DNA of 64,000 bases from Isoetes taiwanensis (taxonomy: Eukaryota > Streptophyta > Lycopodiopsida > Isoetales > Isoetaceae), in NCBI GenBank assembly GCA_021234155.1, contig JAJEKV010000094.1:946396-1010395 (forward strand). The letters are read 5' to 3'. The notes beneath the pieces were generated by a model that saw nothing but the letters and a program-made list of their open reading frames with translations, was not told where the DNA came from and did no database searches. Shown one piece after another: positions 46,609 through 57,592 of the stretch (the stretch's first letter is position 1; each line of letters starts with the position of its first letter). The position numbers were made by a program, and so were the translations under genes.

Positions 46609-48764
46609 TGAAGGTTATGTACTTCACTTGCAAGAATCTAGATTACAAAGGTCCAGTCTTTGAGCGCATGAAAACTCCACCAAGAAAGCCTCGAAAACAA
46701 AGGACAATAACAACAAGCTCTGGAGACAGTTCACAATCTCTGATTATCGCCCAGTCACATTCTATTATTACTGACAGAAAGATGAATTCAGAGGCTACTG
46801 ATGTTGGCACAGACATGGCCTCACATAGTACTAACTATGATGCAATAGATGCTACTGAACCTCATCTTCATGTGGCTACTCCCCATAATTGTGAAATTCA
46901 GGAAGATGATAATGTGATAAACTCGGATGAAGGTAAAGGAGAAACCATTGATGTCATGCAACAACAAGGAGGGGATAGTATTAGGGCCACACAACAATGT
47001 GAAGGAGACAATGACGAGCTACCAGCTTCATTCATTGTTAATCAAGTATCACAGACATTAAAGGAGCTAGAGATTAACCGGGAATATTCTCCACCCCTCA
47101 TTCCATTATGCAGAATACAAATACACGAGGCTGTGAGAATGGTTACATCAAACTGCCAACAGCTGTGTGATACTCTACGAAGAGACGGTTATATTATGCA
47201 AAAGGGACAATTCATATTGTCTATAAAGGGACCCAAGGGTAAAGAGACTCCAGTTACCGAGGAGTTGATCAGTTCTTGGGATGATAATTGGCAAGTGGAG
47301 AACGAAAACTTTGAGCAGGAACTTTCCAATAATCCACTTGGTCTGATCTATCAGGTAAGATGTTATTGTGCTGGGACGGGAACCATCGTACCAATGCATG
47401 GATGAGGAAATTTCTGAAAGATACATATATGCCCCAAAAATGCACATCGGAGTTCAAGCAACCTTTGTGGAGGTCGATAGAAAAAGAGAGGCTGAACTCA
47501 TAACTGCAATGAGAAGAATTAATGAGTAAGTTCAGAATTTGAACTTGTCATAAATCATTTGCCAATACTTGTACTAATTCAATGCTTTTTCCATGTAGAC
47601 TGAACGAGAAAGGAGTTGTAAGAGAGATACTCAAGGATATTTTGTATGCAGTGCACAAAGTGGCAACCAGAGACTTGAGAATATTTACCAAAGAAGTGAG
47701 AGAAGAAGAAATAGCAAAAGCTAGAGCAAAAGAAGTGAAAGTGCTAGGAGAGGAACCTTGGTACCCTCTGACTAGATTCATGCTAGCACAAATCTTATAC
47801 AAAGTAAGTTAAATCTGGCACGCAAATACTGTTTTGATTGTTGTGTGAACTGACAGCGACTATGTGCAGGCTAATATTGAAAATGACATTGAATTGTTGC
47901 TGAAGGTCCACACACAAAAAATGCCAGAGTTAAAAGCACGAGAAAAATCCGAGAAGGAAGTCAGAAGAAGATGGACAAATAAGCTACATAAATACTTAGC
48001 AATTGTTTGCCCTAGCTTGGGACCAACATGGCTTAAGGCAGTAACCTCCAAAGATGTAAGCACAAAAGATTTTAAACTGACACTAGAAAAGTTATATGAT
48101 ATGGTCAAGGCAACAGTAGACAATGATATTAGAAACAATTGGATATTGCTTATCACTAATGAGTCAAACCTCTTGAATAGCTATAGAGTGCCAGGTAATG
48201 ACAGGGATTTCCATGCATGGATCAAAAAAGAAACTTGGTTGGAGCATGTACTAAGAAAAAGCAATTAACTTCTAAATGCCATACAAGAGGATGAGCCTGA
48301 ATTTGTTCATTTAGAGAACACCACAGAAACAGAGTTCATACCTGGTTCCATTACATGAAAATGGAGTACAGGAAGAAGATATTCGTGAACAATGAGAAAC
48401 ACATGTCCCACACCGTTGCTTACGACAATGCACATGATCTTCTCAATTGTGCCAAAAGAATGGTCTTCAGGTAATCTAGCATAGAATCTTGTCGAGCTAC
48501 ATTCAAGACTTACTGCTTCACTAAAAGTTGTTCTTTCTTGTCATTTCCAGGTACATCAAGCATGCTATTCATAGGAAGTACGTGGACAAACTACCAAGAG
48601 CTGTCTTGCCATGGAAGCAAACAGATGATCAAGGATGGATGTACTCAGATAATCTCAATATGAGATTCAATACAAGGTTAGTAGAATTTGAAATTGAGGA
48701 GTGTCCTTGGTGGTTAGATTTTCCAGAGAGTGAGTATCCAAAGGAAGAGAAGGATACATTGTAA
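46609..48764 (+). pseudogene. ParB/sulfiredoxin-like domain part of a ParB-methyltransferase gene
   Basis: After a TTGCTGTAG acceptor the frame reads MYFTCKNLDYKGPVFERM, a polar linker, then a ParB-like domain from about residue 155 (PPLIPLCRIQIHEAVRM; GYIMQKGQFILSIKG). Two single-base shifts flank WDGNHRTNAW (about 47370-47400), the GxHRxxA signature of the ParB/Srx fold; the frame then reads GVQATFVEVDRKREAELI. Introns 47526-47598 (GTAAGT...TGTAG) and 47804-47869 (GTAAGT...TGCAG) splice in phase; another spans 48471-48550. Later exons are helical (RRRWTNKLHKYLAIVC) and end YPKEEKD at an LTR insertion. A possible first exon starts near 45650. In bacteria this domain binds or cuts DNA, or clamps with CTP; the role here is unknown. 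Confidence 0.6.
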
Positions 48765-51543
48765 CGGACCTGGCCACTTAATGGTTCAGTATACGCATTT
48801 GTGTATGGTACGTATGTGAGTTGTATATGTACTTGTGGCATCCATGCAGCATGAGCTCATGTAAACAAAGGGTTTACAAAAAGGCAATGTTGGAAAGAGG
48901 GCTTTTGGCAAACGTGAGGCTTTTTGCAAGAGAAGGAGCGTGAAGGCAGAGAAGGATTGTGCTCGGAGAATTGCAGGATCAAGTGAGGATGCCAGAGCTT
49001 GAAGAGACTGCATCAAATCGTTTTCTCAGGTGGGGTTTTGGATTTTGTGGATTCAAGTTATGGCTTGCATAGGCTGCCAAGAATCAATCTGTACATGCTT
49101 TTGGATGGTAGACTTTCTTTGTGTTAGCTATGGCTGGAATTGCCGAGGCTCAGTAAAAGCCCCCTAGGCGAGATTGTATATGGAGGTATTCTAGAATTAA
49201 ATTGGGATATTATGGGCTACATCAACGGCTTAATCTGCGGCAGTTACCCGCGGTCCGGATGCTAAGCTTATGGAAGCTTCTAAGGACCAAGCTTCGATGG
49301 ATTTGGCTTGCTAAGAAGTCGAATTGAAGGAATCAAGGGCTGATTTGATAAAATCGAGAGGCCGCATATGGTCATTCCATAATACGAGAAAGGTGACCAA
49401 CCCGCCTTTAGATCGGACCCAAATTCATGGCGTGGAGGTCGAAATTGCATGATAGATCTTATTTGGCTTTGGAAAAAGGGCCGATTTGTGAGGATAAGGC
49501 TTGGGATAGTTGTTTGAGCCTGCATCGAAATTGTTATGATCGGGATTAGAACTCGGAAAATGCTTCAATTGACCGATATAGGTCGGTTTTTTGGATATAG
49601 GGCCGATTGGACTTTTGACGGATGCATCGTACTTTCGGATATGTAAATCGATCTACGAAAAGGAATGATATTTAAGCTCATTACCGTGCCGAGAGTCTAA
49701 AATTGTTCTGCTTTAGGTCTACGTTGTTGCCTTTGTTATAATTGTTGGTCGATTTGTTGCTCTCTTTGTGCTTCTTAATAATAACTGATAACTAATGTTA
49801 GAAGTGAGGATATCAAGATATAAAGGGAACATTCGGTCCTTGAATCGAGACTATCCACAAACATAAGCCCGGCGGTAGCTCGCGAAGAGAATTGGTGAAG
49901 CATAAGCATAAAGATAAGTAAGAACTTGTTTTTCATAAAAAGAATAACGCATAATACGGAATAGGCCTAAGGTGTAATTTAAGATTAAAAAGTCTAGAAC
50001 TATTGAAAAATGGGTAATTCTTGGCTCCTGGAGATGGAACCTAGTCTAGGGATCGAGTTGGCCGGATGTTATATGCGATTCACAGTTATAAGACCTGTGG
50101 ATTTTTAAGTTGGAAGTTGGGGTTTTGAGTTTTTACATTAAGGCGCACTAATAAATCCTTAGCTATGGAAAAGTAGGTTTTAATGGAAATATTAAAAACC
50201 TTAGCTAATAATTTTAAAGAAAGAAAGCATGTTGGAACTTTGGAGACCTGGAGAAGTTGAGCCGAGAGAGAAATATGAAGTATATGGAGGGTCTAGATGA
50301 GGCTATGGCATGGAGCACTGCAAGTATAAGTGTATAACTGTAAGCTTTTAAGTTGCTGAGCTATATTTTAACAAAGGCATCGTAGCTAATGGATTATCCT
50401 CATGGAAGAATGGTTCTGAGGTAAGTTTGCATGTTTGGAATGTTGTTTTCCTTCTTCAGCGAAGTACTTAGGTATGGGAGCTACATCAATGATAGTTAGG
50501 CTTGTGTCTTCCTCAACATGTTTGGATCAGTAAGTTAGCTATTTCAACATGGGCAAGTTGTACGGGCAACATCGGCAAGAGTATAATCTAGGAACATGTA
50601 TAGAGAATATTTTGATGAACTTCACATGTCTTGGTCTTTGCATCGTTCCACGGTTGTCTTGGTATTTGACTATGTCTATTGGATCCTCAAATTAGGACTT
50701 CTAGGTTCGGGTGGCCTAGGTTGCTCCTCGCATGCTCATGTTCATCCGTGATTCTCACGTGGTTCTTGTGCTCTATGACACCGGGCGTAGTTCTCCGGGC
50801 GGGGATGCTCACGTCACCCTCTGTGACTCCATGGTAAGAGGTCCTCCGGTACCAGACGTGGGGTGGGAAGGGTATCATAATCACGGGTTTACCCCACCAA
50901 CTCAGCCGGGGCTCGGAATGTGGTGGCGGGCATTTCTCTACCTTCTGCCAACACACCTTGTGGTCACGGGCTTCCCATTGTCCCGGAGCTTTGTTATGTT
51001 GTTTTGGTACTTTGACTTTATGTTTTGCTCCTGATGCTTATGATTTTCTTTATTGTCATTGTCTAGCACTGCACCATAGAATCTTGTGTTTGAATTGTCT
51101 ATGTTCTTGTTATCCAAGATGCCCGAGTGTTTCCATGTATGCAGCAACAGCTATGGGATCCACACTTAGTCACGAGGACTAACCCCAAGAGTGCATGTGC
51201 AGTGAACCCGCAAGGCAGCGGTCAAGTTGAGGGTGGCAATGTGGCCGGGAACCGTGCTTGAGTTCTAGAGCTAGCAGTTTCTATTGATTTGCTCAGTGCT
51301 GTTGTACATGTATATTTGATAACACATTGTAAATATTTGAGCTGTTTGATTTGCTCAACTCGAGATTATAATATATTAAGCATGTTGAATGCATGAGCAA
51401 TGTTGTCTGTTGAGCATAAACTGTGGATTTTAATTGCAAAGGAAGATTCAATTCTTCACCTGAATTCACATTTACATAACTCTAGCCTTAAGTTAGACAA
51501 GATCCCGAGTTGCCTGGAGGGTCAACTCGGCAGGCTCGTCACA
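48760..51543. mobile_element. LTR-type insertion (probably solo LTR), TSD TACAT
   Basis: The unit begins TGTAACGG and ends CGTCACA, so it has the TG...CA ends and short inverted tips of plant Ty3-type LTRs. It is bracketed by TACAT at 48755-48759 and 51544-51548. The tail (GGAGGGTCAACTCGGCAGGC) is typical of such LTRs. No gag or pol frame and no second LTR copy is visible, so a 2784-bp solo LTR is most likely. It lies between the ParB-like and the methyltransferase parts of one gene. Confidence 0.68.
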
Positions 51544-52940
51544 TACATGGGAGATATAGACTCAAATAAGCCATCAAATTCGCAAGATGTGTCAAGTCCA
51601 GAGATGGAAAATACGAAAAGAAAACGCAAGGAGAAGTAAAAAAAAAAAACAAAAAAAGTAGACGTGATATTCTCGTATCAGATGAAGAGAATGTCGAAAA
51701 CTTGGAAAATATTCATGATAGCCAAGATGTCAACGTAAACAGATCTAGTAAGGGTACTAAAATATCAGGACATGGAGATCCTGCTGAGCATGATTTAATA
51801 AAATATGGTGGTTGCTCTATAGGTTATGTATGGGCAAGTGCATCTGCTTTGACTGCAAGTTTCACTTCAGAATCAAAGACATCCATTTTTAAGGTACTTC
51901 GAGAATTTGGAAAACAAAATAAGCTAGCTGATCATGCTTACAAAAGGAATGGTAAGTACAGGGATTGGGATTGCCACATTGTTTTCTGTGATCTTCCTAC
52001 AAATCAATACCCTACATGTGGTCATTCTACAATTCCACAATGGAATTCCTGCGACCCCATCTTCATTGAAAACATCACTGCCATTGCAAACTTATGTATG
52101 GATGACAATGGCTTTTTCATAGTCATATGCAGAGATGATCAGCTACCTAATATCGATTACAATGCAAGGAAAAGAAATTTGCAGAGAAGGAGACTATACC
52201 ATATATACAGTTCCACACCCTTCGGCGTCACTACAGATGAGCTTGGTACAGTTAACAACAACCACCTATGCTTATCAGTGTATTCCAGGGCAGGGCTGAA
52301 AACACCACAGATCTCTAAGAATGTCTTCAGCAGTGCAGACCTTAATCAGCATGCATCGACAATTGTGCATTACTTGCCAGATGAAGAGAAGTTATTTGTC
52401 TCGAAGAAAAAAAATGACAGGTGTAATCTTGAAAAATCAGTCCATTTCATGGAGTTCATTGTATCCAGCTTTTCCCCCAGAAATTCATTGGTGTTGGATC
52501 TAATGCCCGGTGTTGGTTCACTTACGGAGGCATGTGCCATTCGTGGTCGACATTATTATGGCTTAGAACAAGACTGAGACATGTATGAAGATGTCAAAGA
52601 CAATTGGCTGTCATACAAACACGCAAACAATGAGGATAGAATTGTCAAAGAACAATGCTTTGAAGATATTTCTGGAAATGTTAATGAGGCAGACATTGTG
52701 GCTGGATGTGGATGAACCAGATGACTAGTTGGTATTTCATTCAGAAATATTTCAAGTCCTTTCATTGTTTTTTTTTTCCAGATATATGACTAATTGATCT
52801 GCCATTGCCAACAGCATGCTGCCACTTTATGCAGCTCAAGCAGCCTATTTTATGGAGCTGATCGAGTCACCAATTTTGTTACCAGCAAAAAAGAGGATAA
52901 GACGATGTATTTATGTAGATGATGAGGCAGATGAAGAATG
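51544..52940 (+). pseudogene. Beta-class DNA N4/N6 amino-methyltransferase domain
   Basis: A basic linker (KRKRKEK, poly-A slip at 51640) leads into a 291-codon frame. Order of motifs: IVFCDLPTN (residues 93-101, position of motif IV DPPY), then FIENITAIANLCMDDNGFF and IVICRDDQ as after motif IV; later EKSVHFMEFIVSSFS (motif X-like), then LVLDLMPGVGSLTEAC and RHYYGLEQD (residues 263-291, SAM-binding motif I). Motif IV before I is the beta arrangement. DPPY reads DLPT, so catalysis is doubtful. An in-frame TGA (52575-52577) is followed by DMYEDVKDNWLSYK; a last exon (about 52817-52940) ends RRCIYVDDEADEE. The domain would transfer a methyl group to DNA adenine or cytosine. Confidence 0.68.
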
Positions 52941-53267
52941 ACATGGATTGGTAATTGCTATCTTAGATCGATATTTCTTACGCATGCAACTTATGATTGC
53001 AAATATTGTTGAACTTTATGTTTTATGGACTGTTAAAACAAAGTATCAAAAACAAGTGAACAAGCAAGGTTTCACAAGTACATTTGTCTACAAGCATACC
53101 AAGAATACGCATTGAAATAATGTTTGCAAATATTTTTTAACTTTGTATTTCATGAATTGTTAAAACAAAGCATCAACAAAAAGTGAAGAATCAACGTTTC
53201 ACAAGAACATTGGTCCTCAAGCATACCACGATTCATCTATAAAGATCCAAGCGGCAATGATCCGCTT
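52941..53267. other. Spacer between convergent genes
   Basis: AT-rich, containing an imperfect ~130-bp duplication: GTTAAAACAAAG(T/C)ATCAA and TTTCACAAG(T/A)ACATT recur near 53031-53085 and 53159-53210. No gene. Confidence 0.5.
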
Positions 53268-54600
53268 TCATTTTCGCATATCATGTCCTCCACTGTGACT
53301 GAATATTCCAGTTTGTTGCCGAAAATCGCCAAGAGATTGTCGAGTACTTTTGCATTGTGTTGCGTCCTGTCCAGCAATAACAGCACATGTGCTTCCCTTT
53401 TTTGTTGGAAGAGGTGGTAGTTTCTCTCGAAATGGCACTTGAGCAGGGTAAATTTTAACGGCCCAAAATGTTTTTCGATTCAAATTAAGATTGGCTAAAC
53501 CTGTGACAAACAAAAGTTCTTAGATTTTTTTCTTGGCGAAATTTGATAAAATAAAGCCCTTTACTTATCTTCCCACTTGGCTAAAATGTAAAATTTATAT
53601 GACATGAAATTATGATGTTGGCGAATTTTTCTTGGTCCCCAGCTAAAGTGCAACTATTTAACTTCAAACTTTGAGCATTGATTAGTACATGAATGACATT
53701 GATTCAATATGCTTCTTTTACAAAATGATAACAAAGTTGTTCAAAGTACAATTCATAAGGAACAAACAATATTGTTTGAAGGAACATGCATGTTTATGTT
53801 GGGGTCAAATGCATCCAAATGGTGAATTTGGTGATGAAGCATTAGGGTCAACAATTGCAAGAAGAGATCACTACTATTTAAAGCTTAAAATCCGCATCAT
53901 ATAACATTCTTCATAGCATTTAACCTAAACAACTTATAGATACAAATTCAAAATATGGTTAAGGTAGCTAATGACAATTCCTAAATGAAAGAGGTCCTTG
54001 TATAGAATTGGCATGGCTATTTGAATTGATTAGGGTTCTCCTAATCAACTTTAGAGAAGGCGATTCAGTACACCATGCAGCAAACAATCCCGGCTAAATT
54101 CTAGGCGTTCAGAATTTACCCACTTTTGGAGTGGCTAAATTATACCTTTTCTAAAAAATTTGCCTTTATAAACTTTAGCCATGAAATTTGACAAAAGGTC
54201 TAAAAAATCGCCATTTGGCGAATTTTAGCCACTCTTTATTACCCTGCACTTGAGATCATTGTTCAGCCACAGCTCGGTCGTTTTCAGCATTATTTCCAGT
54301 GCCTTGCATCTGATTACTTCCCTTTTCAGCTATAGAATGTAATCTACTTGTTCTTGCTTCCCCATTGCGTCTGCCTCCTCGTCTGCTCCTCCTGTATGAG
54401 CCCCCACCTTCTCTAGTCATCTAACGCAGCTTCGGAAATCGGTGCTGTGTCTTTTCTTGAAATTTCTTAAGATCTCATTCTGTATGCCATTCAGTCTATC
54501 CAGAAGCGAATCAGAGAGTGCTCGCTGCATGCGTAGGCCATTTTCGCCCTGTTGAAGCCTCGTGGTTACCATGTCTGTTGCAAGATCGTTCTATTCTAAC
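53268..54600 (-). pseudogene. Basic ORF of unknown function, split by a hAT insertion
   Basis: Upstream part (54600-54425): LATDMVTTRLQQGENGLRM, then a helical stretch ending FKKRHSTDF. A frame change leads to MTREGGGSYRRSRRGGRRNG (ATG 54420) and a polar region to SQV. The insertion at 53444-54246 follows, after which the frame continues FREKLPPLPTKKGSTC and ends GGHDMRK. An in-frame TGA lies just before SQV. The join across the insertion is in frame and uses the duplicated octamer. The Arg-Gly-rich segment suggests nucleic-acid binding. No family recognised; it converges with the methyltransferase gene. Confidence 0.45.
53444..54246. mobile_element. 803-bp non-autonomous hAT element, TSD CACTTGAG
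   Basis: Ends CAGGGTAA and TTACCCTG are exact complements. The octamer CACTTGAG flanks it at 53436-53443 and 54247-54254. An 8-bp duplication with CAGGG ends is diagnostic of hAT transposition. The inside is AT-rich with TTGGCGAA and TTTTAGCCA phrases near both ends and one 71-codon frame without motif, so there is no transposase. It interrupts the basic minus-strand frame. Confidence 0.9.
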
Positions 54601-55213
54601 CTCTTCTACTACTCTGTCTTCCTGCCTTCACAATGAAGTATGATAGTGCCGTACCAGGTGGTTCCCGCACTGGAATATCTCAATTTTTAGAAACAAACAC
54701 CCAAAACACTTCGGAAAAAAACCACATCTAAGTTTCCCCCAAGCTTTTTAACCTTGTGTAGTTTGGCAAAGGTATTTGCATAGAGTATTTGCTTTCATTT
54801 TGGATTGCCCGAAGGGCAAACCCCTAGGAGAAGTGGTGATGGAATATCCTTTTGATGCCAATAAATATACCAAATCGAGGGACAAAGTTAAAAATCTCGC
54901 TGCATTGGTCGACCAAGATTGAAACTCCCGCTACACTAGGGGGGGTGTCCACCTACTGCGCCAGTACCATTCGCGCACGTGGAAAATCCATCTAGTGCTT
55001 TTAGGGTTCCGTTTTAGGGCTGCAATTAGTGTTCCGATTAGGCTGCGCAGACAAAGGCGACCATAGCTTGGACGAAGGCGGCCATAGCTTGGATTCTACG
55101 TAGAGGAAGGCAGCCATAGCTTGCATTCTACTGTTGTAAGTTCTTTGCTTCTCTAGCAGATTTTTGCGTGCCGGAATTAATGTCTTTGTGTATGTTCCAT
55201 TTTCACTGCCTAT
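54601..55213. other. Intergenic DNA with short repeats
   Basis: Includes a GCCCGAAGGGC dyad near 54815 and the GCGGCCATAGCTTGG repeat listed separately. No gene supported. Confidence 0.4.
55052..55131. repeat. Three short repeats of AAGGCGGCCATAGCTTGGA
   Basis: Near-identical units at about 55053, 55075 and 55107; the last two extend to TTCTAC. They lie immediately upstream of a plus-strand exon series and may belong to its leader. Confidence 0.8.
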
Positions 55214-56321
55214 GACGAGAACTATGGACGTGGTGTTGAAACTGAGGCTGACATTGCAGTATTGCTGACCTTATTGCCTCAAGAAGATCGCCGAATTGGA
55301 GATTTCTTTGTGGATATGAAACATGTTGGTTTTGAAATTTGAACACATAACTCTGTTTTACAAATGTCAATTCTGCGACTTTGATCTGAAGAATTGATCC
55401 TTCCTTAATATTTGCATGACATAAACTGAATTTTATCATGATTTTATGGGCACCATGCACAAGGGGATAGATCATAGATGATGTGCTGTTTATTTTGAGC
55501 AGAATGGATTAGGAACATCTACAATGTTAGAAATACTTAATTTGCTAAGCACAGTGCTATGGTATGAACTCATTTTATTTCTGCTACATGTACTTGTTAA
55601 GTTCAAAGATTGAGATTTATGAATTTACAGAGGGGTGGAGGAGACGTAGCTACAACATTTGGCCAGTCTGGAGATAAAGGTGCCAGACTTCAATGCTTAT
55701 AAAGTTTTCTAGAAGCAAATCTGAGGTATGACTGTTGTATCATATTTAATTTGTGGTATGACAGTTTTACCAACTCTGAGGAAGCTTTTTATTTATTAGT
55801 AGGTTTTGATATGTAAGTACTCATACTGCAGTTTGCAAAACATTCTTGTTGTAAAGGAAACTTGGATTCATAATTCCATGACCAAGAAAGAGATGTTGCA
55901 GTACGATAATTATGTCTATGTCAACAGGTGATATTCCATTCGTTTCTCTTATAGGATCTAATTAGCTAAAAAGATGGCGCAGAATAAATCTGTTGTATGC
56001 ATTTTCATTATAACTTTAAGCTAATATTGCATTTAAATAACAGTGTTGAAGCTAGTGGGCAAAAGAGGTGTTTATAAGTTAAGAAAAAACATTCTCGCAA
56101 AGGTGGCATTTCTGTACGACTGTGTTTTCACAATCTGTGATCAAACAACTCATTTGAATCAGTAAGTTGCTTCATTAATATAAATACAGAGGAGTTTTTT
56201 TACATATAATATTACATTGCTTTGTTTATTCAGTTATGCAGTTCATCAGCTCATAAAGCGTCCGAGTGGCCAATTCAATGAAATAGCAACGATGAAATGC
56301 TTGAACCCATTCAGAAGCTGA
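55214..56321 (+). pseudogene. Unidentified multi-exon gene, mostly splice-consistent
   Basis: Exon-like pieces: FTAYDENYGRGVETEADIAV and LLTLLPQEDRRIGDFFVDM (55214-55345); ETWIHNSMTKKEMLQYDNYV (55857-55927, between AAAG and GTGATA); KLRKNILAKVAFLYDCVF then TICDQTTHLN (56044-56161, GTAAGT donor); YAVHQLIKRPSGQFNEIATM ending at a stop (56234-56321, after TTTATTCAG). The last junction is in phase; the one before is off by one base. Wording and splice sites suggest a real gene, now perhaps damaged. No family recognised. Confidence 0.45.
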
Positions 56322-57436
56322 GATGCAGAGCTAATTACAGGGCTTTAAGTCTCTTGTTTGATTGCCGAGATAAATTTAATAATAGCTCTCTAATGAATTG
56401 ATGATTTCAAATATCATTGTTAAATCCAAATTGTTTTAACAAATTTGATCATGACTGTTTTAAAAAAAAAAGTTGTTTTTATTCAACTGTGGGCACTGTA
56501 TACGTCGCAGCCTTCAATGGACTGCCTGATATTCTATGGGGTTGCCACCTTAGCCTTGGTGGTACCAATACCCCCCAAACTTTGACCTCTTATAACTTAA
56601 AGTGGCTTTGTCTAGTTGGCATGGGACTAGGGTGTTTGTATAGGTTATCTCATTGGGCACAAAACCATAAGGCTTTTATAGCCATAGAGATTCATACGTA
56701 CTTGCCATTGGAATTCTGAACTTAAGTCTGTGACCAATGGACACCCTCCCCCATGTGAGTTAGGTAGAGGCTGCTTTGCTGTTGATTGTTGTAAGAGTGC
56801 ATTAGGGGGCAATCTGACAGACCAATGTGATTGTGATGCTCCAGTGGAATCATGAGGGTTAGAAACCCTGGTTCCTATTCGTCCCGGCAGGATTTGGCAT
56901 GGCCAAAGTTGCCAGATTTGACATGGCTTTGAGCAGCGTTTGCATTCCTGTATTTGTCCAGAAGCAAATAGTTTGCTACATGCATAATACTATTTCGAAA
57001 TGAAAGCTCCTATCTTGCTTCACAAGTATTCTTATTAGCAGAAAGGATGAATTAATACCCATAAATAGTATTGAATGGATGAAATCAACTGGTTGTGGTT
57101 TGGGTTCATGCGGAGTTCATTCTCAAATCTACATTTCTACAATTGAAATTGTCAGAAACCAATACCTCGACAAAGGCCGAATCTTTGTGGGTAAGAGATG
57201 GAAGATTAAAAAATGAGGCATGAATGTTCTCATTTCACATGGCCGGTTCTTGTGGCGGTGGCACTGTAAGTTACGCAGTGCTCTCTCAGAAGCATTTTGT
57301 TGGTCCATGTTTCGAGCTGCAGTGCAGAATTGACATGGTATACTGCTTCTGTTGGCTAAACCTCTTTTATTTTCTTTTAAATTTGAGGTATGTGCAATTA
57401 TTATTCAATTACCCGCACTGGCTAGTTTTTGAGGAT
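56322..57436. other. Intergenic DNA, transposon-like
   Basis: The 100-codon frame at 56417-56719 has no motif, and the region reads like retroelement or LTR debris. The dispersed repeat at 57161-57220 lies here. Confidence 0.35.
57161..57220 (-). repeat. Dispersed repeat, copy B
   Basis: Reverse complement of 7501-7560 with few mismatches. Confidence 0.8.
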
Positions 57437-57592
57437 GAAGCATTGAAATGCTTTGCGAAAATGAAACTTGAGAACATTTTTCCAAATGCCATGACATTTG
57501 TGTGCAGCTTGAAAGTTTGTAATAGCATAGGAGCCATAGAGAAGGGGCGAGAAATACACACCAGAATTCTACAGATGGGTGGCTTAGCATGA
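57437..57592 (+). pseudogene. PPR protein fragment (PLS-type)
   Basis: EALKCFAKMKLENIFPNAMT then FVCSLKVCNSIGAIEKGR and EIHTRILQ is one and a half pentatricopeptide repeats. The KMxLExIxPNAxTFVCSLKxC wording is typical of organelle-targeted RNA-editing PPR proteins, and this variant is common in ferns and lycophytes. No neighbouring repeats are present and the frame stops at 57592, so it is a stranded fragment or retro-fragment. The sequence upstream in the same frame is hydrophobic noise. Confidence 0.7.
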
